A DNA stretch of 64,000 bases from Flavobacteriaceae bacterium Ga0077528 (lineage in GTDB: Bacteria; Bacteroidota; Bacteroidia; Flavobacteriales; Flavobacteriaceae). Shown here piece after piece: positions 45,993 to 54,835 of this stretch (its first letter is position 1; every line of letters begins with the position of its first letter). A program made the position numbers and the translations under genes. The notes below the pieces were generated by a model. That model did not search any database and had not been told where the DNA came from. It saw only the letters and a program-made list of their open reading frames with translations. The stretch spans positions 372,001 to 436,000 of the forward strand of contig LNDX01000001.1 in the NCBI GenBank assembly GCA_001464475.1. The letters run 5' to 3'.

Positions 45993-46874
45993 TTAAATTT
46001 TACATGCTTTTAAACTTTCTTTCCAATCCTTAATTTCAACTTGAAAAAACTTTTTTATTTTAGTTTTATCTAAAACACTAAAAGCTGGGCGTTTTGCTGG
46101 TGTTGGAAAACTTGTTGTTGGTATAGCGCTTAAATTTATATTGACATTATTTATTTCAAATATTTCCTGAGCAAAATCATACCATGAACATTGTCCTTCG
46201 TTTGAGAAGTTGTAGATTCCGAAATGGTTGTTGGTTGCTGGTTGTTGGTTGTAGGCACTTCGACTGCGCTCAGTGTGACTAATCATTGAAATCAAAGCTT
46301 CGGCTAAATCTACTGCGTTTGTTGGTGTTCCAATTTGGTCATTTACTACTGATAAACTATCTCTTTCGGAAGCTAGTCGGAGCATGGTTTTCATGAAGTT
46401 ATTTGCGAATTGCGAATAAACCCATGATGTTCTTATAATGAAATAATTATCAAATGTTTCTTGAACCGCTTTTTCTCCTTGTAATTTTGTCAAACCATAA
46501 ACTCCTGTTGGATTTGGTGTGTCTTCCTCTTTATAAGCCGTTTTATTTGTGCCGTCGAAAACAAAATCAGTAGAAATGTGAAGTAAAATAGTGTCGTATT
46601 CTTTGCAAACCTCAGCTAGATTTTTTGCTCCTTTAACATTTATTAATTGTGCTTTTTCTGGTTCACTTTCTGCTTTATCAACTGCTGTGTAGGCTGCTGC
46701 GTTTATGCAATAGTCTGGTTTGTACTTTACAAAAACTGCTTCACAACTTTCTTTTTTAGTAATATCTAAATCTGAAGAAGAGCAAAAAACAAAATCTATT
46801 TCTGGAAAATTTCCTGAAATAGATTGTAACGCTTGTCCTAGTTGTCCGTTTGCTCCTGTTACTAAAACTACCAT
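45993..46874 (-). CDS. rfbD: dTDP-4-dehydrorhamnose reductase
   Basis: Last step of dTDP-L-rhamnose synthesis (NADPH-dependent reduction). 293 residues: GANGQLGQAL (7-16), the DLDITKKES stretch, INAAAYTAVDKAESEPEKA, STDFVFDG, YGLTKLQGEKA with catalytic Tyr and Lys, FIIRTSWVYS. Residues 200-216 (HTERSRSAYNQQPATNN) are an in-frame insert encoded by a repeat-like segment (46227-46277), in a loop between DLAEALISMIS and HFGIYNFSNEG. It appears not to break the frame and probably leaves the active site intact. The gene's start overlaps the end of rfbC. Confidence 0.95.
   Translation of the reverse strand: MVVLVTGANGQLGQALQSISGNFPEIDFVFCSSSDLDITKKESCEAVFVKYKPDYCINAAAYTAVDKAESEPEKAQLINVKGAKNLAEVCKEYDTILLHISTDFVFDGTNKTAYKEEDTPNPTGVYGLTKLQGEKAVQETFDNYFIIRTSWVYSQFANNFMKTMLRLASERDSLSVVNDQIGTPTNAVDLAEALISMISHTERSRSAYNQQPATNNHFGIYNFSNEGQCSWYDFAQEIFEINNVNINLSAIPTTSFPTPAKRPAFSVLDKTKIKKFFQVEIKDWKESLKACKI
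46227..46277. repeat. Repeat-derived in-frame insert in rfbD
   Basis: Fifty-one bases in two parts. One is a segment with core ACTTCGACTGCGCTCAGTG, an imperfect dyad I recall as a dispersed short repeat in Flavobacteriia. The other is a GTTGTTGGTTGCTGGTTGTT low-complexity run. Together they encode 17 residues that RfbD does not normally have. Confidence 0.7.
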
Positions 46875-47419
46875 ACTTTTTTAGCGTTTTTTAAATTGGG
46901 AAGCTGTTGGTCTTTTTCAGATATAATTAGCTCATTAACATCAAATTGCCAATCAATATTGATATCTGAATCGTTATATTTTATTCCGCCTTCGCTTTCT
47001 TTGTTATAAAAATTATCACATTTATAAAAGAAGGTGGCTTTTTCACTCAAAACCAAAAATCCATGAGCAAATCCTCTTGGAATAAAAAACTGTTTTTGGT
47101 TATCACCAGAAAGTAAAATAGCTATATGCTGTCCAAAAGTTTCAGAATCTGGTCTTATGTCTACTGCAACATCAAGTACTTCTCCATTTAAAACTCTTAC
47201 AAGTTTTGCTTGAACATGTTCTCCTGTTTGATAATGCAATCCTCTAAGTACTCCTCTCGAAGAATAGGATTGATTATCTTGAACAAAATGTACTTTTTCT
47301 CCTGTACCTTTTTCAAAAGTTTGTTCATTAAAGCTTTCCATAAAATAACCTCTTTCGTCATTGATTATTTTTGGTTCTATAATAAAACAACCTTTAAGTT
47401 TTGTTTCTGTAAAAATCAT
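46868..47419 (-). CDS. rfbC: dTDP-4-dehydrorhamnose 3,5-epimerase
   Basis: Cupin-fold epimerase of about 183 residues. The start at 47419 (MIFTETKLKGCFIIEPKIIN) is preferred to an upstream Met that adds eight leader residues. Motifs: DERGYFMESFNEQTFEKGTG, FVQDNQSYSSRGVLRGLHYQ (active-site His), KLVRVLNGEVLDVAVDIRPD, FFIPRGFAHGFLVLSEKATF, YKCDNFYNKESEGGIKYND. The 3' end overlaps the rfbD start by 7 bp, so the two are translated together. Confidence 0.95.
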   Translation of the reverse strand: MIFTETKLKGCFIIEPKIINDERGYFMESFNEQTFEKGTGEKVHFVQDNQSYSSRGVLRGLHYQTGEHVQAKLVRVLNGEVLDVAVDIRPDSETFGQHIAILLSGDNQKQFFIPRGFAHGFLVLSEKATFFYKCDNFYNKESEGGIKYNDSDINIDWQFDVNELIISEKDQQLPNLKNAKKVW

Positions 47420-47495
47420 GTTCAATAGCAATTTCAATAGCAAAAATCAAAGTCAATTTCTAAAAAATCAAACTTCATTTAAACTTAAATTAATT

Positions 47496-48359
47496 TTATT
47501 CTTCTAATAAACTCATTAAATGTAATCCGTAACCGCTTTTAAGTAATGGTGTTGCAAGTTCTTTTAATTGTTTAGCATCTATAAATCCCATTTTGTATGC
47601 CGCTTCTTCTATTGCTCCAATTTTCAATCCTTGGCGTTCTTCAATTACTTGTACAAACTGTCCGGCTTGCATTAATGATTGAAAAGTTCCTGTGTCTAAC
47701 CACGCGGTTCCTCTATCGAGAATACTAACTTTTAGATTTCCTCTTTTTAAATATTCTTTATTAACATCAGTTATTTCAAGTTCACCTCGATGACTTGGTT
47801 TTATATTTGCTGCCACTTCAATAATGGAATTATCATAGAAATAAATTCCAGGAACTGCGTAATTTGATTTTGGTTTTTCAGGTTTTTCTTCTATTGAAAG
47901 AACGTTTCCGTCTTTATCAAAATCAACCACTCCATATCGTTCTGGATCATGAACATGATACGCATAAATAATTCCACCTTCTGGATTACTATTTGCTTGT
48001 AATAATTCAGCTAAACCTGTTCCGTAGAAAATATTATCTCCTAGAATTAAAGCAGCTTTATCATTTCCTATAAATTCTTTTCCAATAATAAATGCTTCCG
48101 CAAGACCATTAGGGTTTTCTTGAACAGCATACTCAAAACGACAACCAAATTTTTTTCCATCGCCTAATAATTGTCTGAATAAAGGCAAATCGTGTGGTGT
48201 TGAAATGATAAGTATTTCATTAATTCCTGCCCACATCAATGTTGAAAGCGGATAGTAAATCATTGGTTTGTCATAAATAGGCATTAACTGTTTGCTTACA
48301 GCAAGAGTTAATGGGTGTAATCTAGTTCCTGAGCCACCAGCTAAGATAATTCCTTTCAT
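47496..48359 (-). CDS. rfbA: Glucose-1-phosphate thymidylyltransferase
   Basis: First enzyme of dTDP-rhamnose synthesis: glucose-1-phosphate + dTTP to dTDP-glucose. 287 residues, with [18 protein letters not shown] (1-18), [54 protein letters not shown] and [20 protein letters not shown]. It is followed by rfbC and rfbD. The 4,6-dehydratase gene rfbB that usually completes the set is not in the window. Confidence 0.97.
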   Translation of the reverse strand: MKGIILAGGSGTRLHPLTLAVSKQLMPIYDKPMIYYPLSTLMWAGINEILIISTPHDLPLFRQLLGDGKKFGCRFEYAVQENPNGLAEAFIIGKEFIGNDKAALILGDNIFYGTGLAELLQANSNPEGGIIYAYHVHDPERYGVVDFDKDGNVLSIEEKPEKPKSNYAVPGIYFYDNSIIEVAANIKPSHRGELEITDVNKEYLKRGNLKVSILDRGTAWLDTGTFQSLMQAGQFVQVIEERQGLKIGAIEEAAYKMGFIDAKQLKELATPLLKSGYGLHLMSLLEE

Positions 48360-48457
48360 ATGTTTAAATTTTATTTATCATTGGTTGTATACGGTATCGC
48401 CTTTGTTTATTGATGTTTGTTGCACAAACTTGATATTAATGACGATTTCATAAATTT

Positions 48458-49453
48458 CTATTTTGTTTTAGTTGATTGATTTTTATAAAAAGCTAGAAAT
48501 AGAGAAATAAGCACAAATAAAGAAATAAATAGTATCGGTAAAATCAATTTCATCTTTCCATTTGTCCCTTTATTATCTATAATATTTGGAGTTATACTAA
48601 TGTCTTTTATAAAAGATTCTATTTTTACTAATTGTATTTTTTGAGAAGCAATTTCACCAATAAGTTTGTTTTTTAACTCAAACATTGCGTTTATCTCGCT
48701 GTTTTCGTTATTGTATATTAGATTATTACTCTTGTTGTTGTTAGAAATGTTTTTAGATATTACACTAATAAGCGAATCTATTTGAACGATTTCTTCTTCG
48801 TTCTTCTTCATTTTTATTAATATATTTTCCTTATTAATTTTTGAAATCTGATTCATGTAGTCATCAGTATTCAAATATTTTAATAAAGGTTTAATAATAT
48901 CATCTGGTTCTATTCTTCCGTTTGATGATATAAGTAAAGAATGATATGGATAGTTTTTACTTGTAAGTTCATCTTCAATTACTTTATTAATATCATTACT
49001 TTCTGCAAGTAATTTTATTACTTCAAAGTTTTGAGTGTTTTGAGCATTTGAAGCGATTGCAGTATTGTTGTTTACAAAATTATAAAGATCAACAATTGGT
49101 TCAATTTTTATATTTTGAATTTTATCTGAATTGGCAATCCCAATACTTTTAAAAAATTTCTCGTCTTTTTCAGATAATCTTGATTTAATTAAATCTATTT
49201 TTGAGTATAAATAATCAACTCCTCCACTTGGTGCAACAATTATTTGACTATTATAATTTTTATTTGAATCTAAAAAGAAACCTAATCCTGCTCCAATTAT
49301 AAATAATAATCCTAGGATTAAGGCTTTTCTTTTAAAAAACAAAATCATATTAAAAATTGACATTAAAACAGCGTCATATAATCCACCAATTTTTTTTGAA
49401 ATATCAGATAAATCAATTTCTTGATTGTCGTTATTTTGAGAATTTGTACTCAT
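48458..49453 (-). CDS. Wzz/chain-length-determinant-like protein
   Basis: Inner-membrane protein of 331 residues with a cytosolic N-terminus of about 45 residues, TM1 (ALILGLLFIIGAGLGFFLD), a large periplasmic, coiled-coil-prone domain (50-300) and TM2 (LILPILFISLFVLISLFLAF). This topology is that of polysaccharide co-polymerases such as Wzz, which set chain length. No kinase domain is attached and no Wza or BY-kinase is nearby, so it is the Wzz rather than Wzc type. Confidence 0.8.
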   Translation of the reverse strand: MSTNSQNNDNQEIDLSDISKKIGGLYDAVLMSIFNMILFFKRKALILGLLFIIGAGLGFFLDSNKNYNSQIIVAPSGGVDYLYSKIDLIKSRLSEKDEKFFKSIGIANSDKIQNIKIEPIVDLYNFVNNNTAIASNAQNTQNFEVIKLLAESNDINKVIEDELTSKNYPYHSLLISSNGRIEPDDIIKPLLKYLNTDDYMNQISKINKENILIKMKKNEEEIVQIDSLISVISKNISNNNKSNNLIYNNENSEINAMFELKNKLIGEIASQKIQLVKIESFIKDISITPNIIDNKGTNGKMKLILPILFISLFVLISLFLAFYKNQSTKTK

Positions 49454-49462
49454 AGAAATATG

Positions 49463-51151
49463 TTATTTTACGTTGAAAATTTGTTCTAATATTTTGATTG
49501 TAATCAAATAAGTTGGCTTTACTCCTGTTGTTCCAAGTCCGCCTGAAGCTAATGTACTTCCTGTTTCTAAAGGATTATCTGAAGCATAATAGGCATAACG
49601 AACTTTTACGTTTGGATTTATACTTTTTCTAATTTTTGATGCCGATTGAATCGCTTTTTGATAATATGCTCCTTCCATTTCTAGACCAATTACGCTCCAA
49701 GTTGACTCGTGAAAGAATTTCAATAAATCTTTATTTTGAAGAGATGTTCCAAGAACTGTAATCATTGGTCCAGCGAATACTGGAATTCCGTTTCCTTCAA
49801 GCATTTCGGCAGTTAATTCATTTTCAAAGAAATAATTGTCTGCTGTTCCTTCATTAATATGCGCATTTGGAATCATAATATCACCTTTTCCACCTTCTAG
49901 AATTCCTGCTTTACCCATAATGGAAACCGATTCAACATTTAATAATGTTTTCTCTTTTCCGTTTTTGTATGGTTTTAATAATTCGTCAATAGTTTCGTAA
50001 GCTTGTTCTCCAAAAGCATAATCCATTACAATAATCACCGGATTATCTTTTCCGACTTTTGCATTTGGAAATGCCGATTTTATCCAATCGATTTTTGAGG
50101 TATCAAATATTTGAACGTCAATATTAGTTCCAGATTGATCTGGAAGCGAAATCATTCCGTGTTTTAGAGCAAATTCTTCTACTTTATTACGAACATCATG
50201 CGCACCTTGACGACTCAATTCTTCAAAAATATCAAAATCTGATTTTCCTTTGAATTTTGGTCCTAGAACATGCGTTGCAAAAATCGAATTCATAACACTG
50301 TGCATGTTTGCACTAATAATATGAATTGGTCTTCCTAGTAAATTATTTTCTTTTAAAACTTCTTTGATATTGGTTGCCCAAATTTCACCGTGAATGTGGT
50401 GTCCAAGACGTTCTCTTAAAATTGGACTGAAAGTAATTGTTCTTTTGTTATTGTCAACCACTTCTTCAATGGCAAGTTTTCCTAACCAGTAAATTAAGTG
50501 AAGAAATCTGTCTGGTTTTTCTTTGGTTCCAAAAGAATCATAAATATCTAAAACCTCAACAAACGTTCTTCCCAACACATTTGCTGCGTGAGAAATGGCT
50601 TTCTCTTTTTCAATTTGAGTTAATTTTTTGGTTTGTAAAGCGGCTTGTTCTAATTTTTGCCAATCGCGTGAAATTCTTCCTTCTTCATCAATTAAAACTC
50701 TGTCTTTAATTTTGTGAGATTCGATGAAAATGAAAGTCAAATGCGTCAGAATATCATAAATATCGGAACGGCCACGTGTAATTTCTACATTCATTTGTTC
50801 TTCATCAATTCGGTAGCAATTTCTTCTACGTTTTGGTGGAACAATGGCTTGAAAATGTGATTTTGAATACCCTTCATCTGAAGTTAAGTTGATGTAACGG
50901 CATTCTTCAATTCCTACTGGAAGCCTTTCTATTACATAAAGTAAACCGTTAAGTTCTACTTTTTCTTCTGCAATGCTTCCGTAAATTTCTGGTCGAAGCT
51001 CTAATAATGCTTCTCTTAAAGTTTCTCCTGAAACACCCATTGGTTTGTAAAAACCTCTGTTAAATAAATGTCTCATGGTAATGTACAATCGTTCGATAGC
51101 TGCCGACGATTCTTGCGCTCTTGAGCGCGAAATGTTTTTAATTTCTTTCAT
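49463..51151 (-). CDS. DUF6909 family protein with nucleoside-phosphorylase-like C-terminus
   Basis: Soluble protein of 562 residues, highly conserved in Flavobacteriia as I recall. The N-terminal half is helical (RAQESSAAIERLYITMRHLF, RRRNCYRIDEEQMNVEITRG). The C-terminal part has ISIMGKAGILEGGKGDIMIP, NAHINEGTADNY and VIGLEMEGAYYQKAIQSASK; the GLEMEGA sequence is the signature of the purine nucleoside phosphorylase/MTA nucleosidase fold. It may therefore bind or cleave a nucleoside. Its connection to the polysaccharide locus, if any, is unknown. It ends 9 bp before the Wzz-like gene start. Confidence 0.85.
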   Translation of the reverse strand: MKEIKNISRSRAQESSAAIERLYITMRHLFNRGFYKPMGVSGETLREALLELRPEIYGSIAEEKVELNGLLYVIERLPVGIEECRYINLTSDEGYSKSHFQAIVPPKRRRNCYRIDEEQMNVEITRGRSDIYDILTHLTFIFIESHKIKDRVLIDEEGRISRDWQKLEQAALQTKKLTQIEKEKAISHAANVLGRTFVEVLDIYDSFGTKEKPDRFLHLIYWLGKLAIEEVVDNNKRTITFSPILRERLGHHIHGEIWATNIKEVLKENNLLGRPIHIISANMHSVMNSIFATHVLGPKFKGKSDFDIFEELSRQGAHDVRNKVEEFALKHGMISLPDQSGTNIDVQIFDTSKIDWIKSAFPNAKVGKDNPVIIVMDYAFGEQAYETIDELLKPYKNGKEKTLLNVESVSIMGKAGILEGGKGDIMIPNAHINEGTADNYFFENELTAEMLEGNGIPVFAGPMITVLGTSLQNKDLLKFFHESTWSVIGLEMEGAYYQKAIQSASKIRKSINPNVKVRYAYYASDNPLETGSTLASGGLGTTGVKPTYLITIKILEQIFNVK

Positions 51152-51193
51152 TAAATTTTATTTTCTAACCTGCAAATATACTGATTTTATGCT

Positions 51194-52069
51194 TTAGTTG
51201 GTTAGGATAAGGTTAATTGCCGGCTCATTTATCATCATTTTACTCACTGAACCATCGAGATTGAATTTTTGTTGTTTGTTCCATTTTCCGCCAGAATATT
51301 CAAATTGAAAATCTTTTTCAACAAAATTATATAGTAAGAATGGGTAATATTTTTTTTGGGTTTTTGTTGTGTTCGAATTAAAATCTGTAATTGTAGTTTC
51401 AAGTTTATTTTTCTCGATAAGTAATTTTTCAAAGCCCACAAAAAGTCCTGATTTTGGCATAGTAAGATTCAAATCTGAAATATCAAAAGCATGATTGTTT
51501 ACACCTTTTTTAACAGTTAGTATCAAATCTTTTTTTAACAACTCTTTTGATGGAAAACCTAAGGAATCAACAGCATAAAAATGTAATTTTATAGTAGCGT
51601 TTTCTATTTTGCTATCTGTTAAAACAGTAACTTTTTTTATGTACTTTGTTGCTTTATAGGACGATTTATAAGGAAAGAATTTAGCAACAATTTTAGGGCC
51701 ATTATCAAATGCTTGTGAAATCGAATTTTTGGTTTTGCCTATTTCAATTTGCTTGGTTTCTTTACTATTAGAAAGCACTATTTCATCTAGTAAATATTCT
51801 ACCGACTTTAATTTTACTTCTTTACTTTCTGATATTTTTACAATTTTTTTCTCAAAACCTATTGCTGTAAAAATCAAGTTTTTACTTTTTTCTGTAGTAT
51901 AGATTTCAAAAGTTCCATTTTCTTCTGAGCTAGCGCCAATATTCTCATTCTCAACCCAAATATTTACATAAGGAATTGGATTTCCTGTCAAACTATCTTT
52001 TACTACTCCTTTGATTTGAGCTGAAAGAGAACCAGAAATTAGTATAAGTAATAGGTAAATTTTATTCAT
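51194..52069 (-). CDS. Exported protein with carboxypeptidase-regulatory-like domain (paralogue 2)
   Basis: Two hundred ninety-one residues with a signal peptide (MNKIYLLLILISGSLSAQ). A CarboxypepD_reg-like beta-sandwich (about 18-95; GVVKDSLTGNPIPYVNIWVE) precedes an unrecognised C-terminal domain ending EPAINLILTN. It and the following gene (52069) share the N-terminal domain almost letter for letter and the same final residues, so they arose by tandem duplication. Their start and stop overlap by one base. Not a TonB receptor: there is no barrel. Confidence 0.85.
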   Translation of the reverse strand: MNKIYLLLILISGSLSAQIKGVVKDSLTGNPIPYVNIWVENENIGASSEENGTFEIYTTEKSKNLIFTAIGFEKKIVKISESKEVKLKSVEYLLDEIVLSNSKETKQIEIGKTKNSISQAFDNGPKIVAKFFPYKSSYKATKYIKKVTVLTDSKIENATIKLHFYAVDSLGFPSKELLKKDLILTVKKGVNNHAFDISDLNLTMPKSGLFVGFEKLLIEKNKLETTITDFNSNTTKTQKKYYPFLLYNFVEKDFQFEYSGGKWNKQQKFNLDGSVSKMMINEPAINLILTN

Positions 52070-52950
52070 TAATTGGTTAAAATGAGGTTTATTGCAGGCA
52101 CCATAACTTTATTATCCCACGGTTTTGTTTCTTTAATTTTGATTTTATTAATTTTTGATTTTATCCATCTTCCTCCTGAATATCGAAAGGAATTTTCTAC
52201 TTCTGAATAATTAATAACCAAAGAAGGTGCATAATTTACAGTACTCTGTTTTGTTTTGTTATAAGTATATTCGTAAAGATATTTATTTTCTTCAATAATA
52301 AGCCATTCCAATCCAATGACAATTCCATTGTTTGGCATTTTAATTTTATATTTTGAAATGTCTACAATGTTTTTTCTCATTCCTTTTTTAACAGTAACAA
52401 AGACGTCTTCGAATAACATATCTTCATCAGGTAAAGAGTCTTTAAGTTGAAATATTCTGATTTTTAATTTTGCATCTTTTTTTTCACTATCTGATAAAAA
52501 TACTATGTTTTTTAAATAGGGTGTTTCAGAATATTTTGGTTCGTAAGTAAATAACTTGCCATAAATCCATGGTTTATCTCCTGATAAATGTTTGTGGTGA
52601 ATTTTTTTGGAATCACCAATTTCTAATTCTTTAGTGTTTTTAAGTTTAGTAATTTCTACGTTATCCAACTGATATACAATTGGATTTAGAATAATTTCGG
52701 CTGTTTCAGATAATTTACAAATCTTAGTTTCAAAACCAAGCACCGAAAAAACAAGTTTTTTTTCTTTTGAAGTTTTTAATTCAAATGTTCCGTCTTCTTC
52801 AGATGTAGTTCCAATATTTTCGTTTTCAACCCAAATATTTACATAAGGAATAGGATTTCCGGTTAAGCTATCTTTTACAACACCACGAATTTGTGAAAAA
52901 GTAAACTGTGAAATTAAAAGTAAAACCAAAACCAGTCTTTTTTCTATCAT
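52069..52950 (-). CDS. Exported protein with carboxypeptidase-regulatory-like domain (paralogue 1)
   Basis: Two hundred ninety-three residues; signal peptide MIEKRLVLVLLLISQFTFSQ. The same CarboxypepD_reg-like domain (GVVKDSLTGNPIPYVNIWVE) and C-terminal architecture as its neighbour, ending VPAINLILTN. The middle (residues ~95-230) is less similar. These domains help anchor or fold outer-membrane-associated proteins; function here unknown. It follows the GH3 gene by 11 bp. Confidence 0.85.
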   Translation of the reverse strand: MIEKRLVLVLLLISQFTFSQIRGVVKDSLTGNPIPYVNIWVENENIGTTSEEDGTFELKTSKEKKLVFSVLGFETKICKLSETAEIILNPIVYQLDNVEITKLKNTKELEIGDSKKIHHKHLSGDKPWIYGKLFTYEPKYSETPYLKNIVFLSDSEKKDAKLKIRIFQLKDSLPDEDMLFEDVFVTVKKGMRKNIVDISKYKIKMPNNGIVIGLEWLIIEENKYLYEYTYNKTKQSTVNYAPSLVINYSEVENSFRYSGGRWIKSKINKIKIKETKPWDNKVMVPAINLILTN

Positions 52951-52961
52951 ATTTTTTCTAT

Positions 52962-54443
52962 TTACTCAAAAAAATCAGCAATTTTTCTATCGTTAGAAAG
53001 TCTTGGCAGCTTATTTTGACCACCCAATTTTCCTATAGATTTCATGTATTCTTGGAATCCGTTTTTAGAAACTTTTGTTATTACTAATGTTCGCAATACT
53101 TTTCCAACTATTAAATCATCGTAATAGACATTTTGCTTGCGCATTGCATTGTCAATTTTTAACGCAAATTCTTCAAGATTATTGGGTTCGTTCTCAAATT
53201 CGATAAGCCATTCGTGATAAGGTAATCCATCCTTTGGTGCAATTTGTGGTGCAACTGTAAACTCATTCACACGAATGTCTGTATTTTCCATAGCTTCTTG
53301 TAAAGCATGTTCGACTTCTTTACCAATAACGTGTTCGCCAAACGCAGAGATATAATGTTTAATTCGACCCGAAACGATAACTCGATAAGGTTTTAAACTT
53401 GTAAATTGAATTGTGTCGCCAATATTATAAGCCCAAAGTCCAGCGTTTGTAGAAAGAATTAAAACGTAATTCACTTTCAATTCTACTTCACCGATTGTAT
53501 ATCGTTTGGGATTTTCTGTGAAAAATTCGTCGGCTTTTACGAATTCGTAGAAAATTCCTGAATTCAAAAGCAACAACATTCCTTTTTCTTTTTGAGAATC
53601 TTGGTAGGCAAAAAATCCTTCAGAAGCCGGAAACAATTCAATAGAATCTACTTTTCTTCCAATTAAATTTTCAAATTTGGCACGATAAGGTTCATAATTT
53701 ACTCCACCATAAATAAATAAATTGAAGTTTTTGAAGAGTTCTCCAACTGGCTTTTGAGCTTTTTGCTGTAATTTTTCGAAATACATTTGCACCCAAGAAG
53801 GAATTCCTGAAATCACTGCCATATCTTCGTTGAAAGTTTCTTCAACAATAGCATCAACTTTAGTTTCCCAATCTTCAATGCAATTGGTTTCCCAACTTGG
53901 CATTCGGTTTTTTTGTAAATATTTTGGAACAAAATGCGCAACAATTCCGGAAAGACGACCTAGTTTAATTCCGTTTTTTTCTTCTAATATCGGACTTCCT
54001 TGTAGAAAAATCATTTTACCATCAACAAAATCGGCTTTTCCTGTTTCGTGAATGTAACTCAAAATCGCATTTCGCGCCGCTTGAATATGAAAAGGCATCG
54101 ATTCTTTAGTCAGCGGAATGTATTTTGCGCCAGATGTTGTGCCAGATGTTTTTGCAAAATAAAGCGGTTTTCCTTTCCAAAGAATATTTTCTTCACCTTT
54201 TACAACTCGGTCAACATATGGTTTTAATTCCTCATAATCTCTTATTGGAACTTGATTGGCAAAATCTTCAAAAATTTTAATTTCATTGAATTTGTGATCT
54301 TTTCCAAACTGCGTTTCTTTCGCCTGACGAATTAAATCATTAAAAACTTTTTGTTGTGTTTCGACAGGATTTGAAGCCCATTTTTGAGTTTTATTATAAA
54401 TTGACTTAGCAAATATCTTGGCTGCAATTGATTTTATCGACAT
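52962..54443 (-). CDS. GH3 auxin-responsive-promoter family protein
   Basis: Adenylate-forming (ANL) enzyme of 493 residues, like plant GH3/JAR1 acyl-amido synthetases. Visible: the ATP motif FAKTSGTTSGAKYIPL (near residue 93), GVNYEPYRAKFENLIGRKVD, LFPASEGFFAYQDSQK and a C-terminal IVSGRIKHYISAFGEHVIGK hinge. Bacterial members are common in Bacteroidetes but their substrates are unknown; by homology they activate an acid for amidation. Followed by the carboxypeptidase-like pair and preceded by SdpI. Confidence 0.9.
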   Translation of the reverse strand: MSIKSIAAKIFAKSIYNKTQKWASNPVETQQKVFNDLIRQAKETQFGKDHKFNEIKIFEDFANQVPIRDYEELKPYVDRVVKGEENILWKGKPLYFAKTSGTTSGAKYIPLTKESMPFHIQAARNAILSYIHETGKADFVDGKMIFLQGSPILEEKNGIKLGRLSGIVAHFVPKYLQKNRMPSWETNCIEDWETKVDAIVEETFNEDMAVISGIPSWVQMYFEKLQQKAQKPVGELFKNFNLFIYGGVNYEPYRAKFENLIGRKVDSIELFPASEGFFAYQDSQKEKGMLLLLNSGIFYEFVKADEFFTENPKRYTIGEVELKVNYVLILSTNAGLWAYNIGDTIQFTSLKPYRVIVSGRIKHYISAFGEHVIGKEVEHALQEAMENTDIRVNEFTVAPQIAPKDGLPYHEWLIEFENEPNNLEEFALKIDNAMRKQNVYYDDLIVGKVLRTLVITKVSKNGFQEYMKSIGKLGGQNKLPRLSNDRKIADFFE

Positions 54444-54445
54444 AT

Positions 54446-54796
54446 TTATTCGTTAGGAAAATTAATTTTAATCGCTTTTTCTATTTTGTAAAACATAAAT
54501 CCCACAGCTACAATCACGATAACTATTTGTAAAAAAATATTTGTTATGAAACTTTCATTAAACCAAGGTAAAATCAATGAAAGTATAAATAATTTAATTG
54601 CTGTAAACATCATTTGAATGGAAGAATATTTTTGAGAAAAATCCCATCTTTCTTGAGATTTCATGGAAGCATTTGTGCGATATCCATACAAATAGTTAAT
54701 TTTTTTTGGTGGAAATTTATACATGATAAATCCAGTAATTAAAAAAACAATGCTAACAAAAGCAGATAAATGCATAATATTATCTAAGTTGAACAT
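54446..54796 (-). CDS. SdpI family membrane protein
   Basis: One hundred sixteen residues with three hydrophobic helices and the INYLYGYRTNASMKSQERWD motif of the SdpI family, the immunity protein for the Bacillus killing factor SdpC. Distant bacterial members are not linked to toxin immunity; no SdpC-like gene is seen here. It lies 2 bp from GH3 and 10 bp from the coiled-coil gene, in an operon. Confidence 0.85.
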   Translation of the reverse strand: MFNLDNIMHLSAFVSIVFLITGFIMYKFPPKKINYLYGYRTNASMKSQERWDFSQKYSSIQMMFTAIKLFILSLILPWFNESFITNIFLQIVIVIVAVGFMFYKIEKAIKINFPNE

Positions 54797-54797
54797 A

Positions 54798-54835
54798 ATA
54801 TTTCCTCTATTTTCTTTTCTCTATTTTCTTTTTCT
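54798..54835. repeat. CTATTTTCTT-type low-complexity element at the end of the M23-like gene
   Basis: A pyrimidine-rich run with units like CTCTATTTTCTTTTC covers the last codons of the coiled-coil gene (minus-strand tail EEKKKIEKRK) and the space to sdpI. Related elements flank the DUF2007 gene at 59456-59485 and 59767-59793. Confidence 0.55.

Noticed and set aside
50437-50709. Open frame opposite the DUF6909 gene (90 codons)
   Set aside because: Composition follows the complement of the real gene, and no protein motif is present.
54446-54796. SdpI homologue as part of a toxin-immunity system
   Set aside because: No SdpC-like toxin or SdpR-like regulator is seen; family membership alone is weak evidence.
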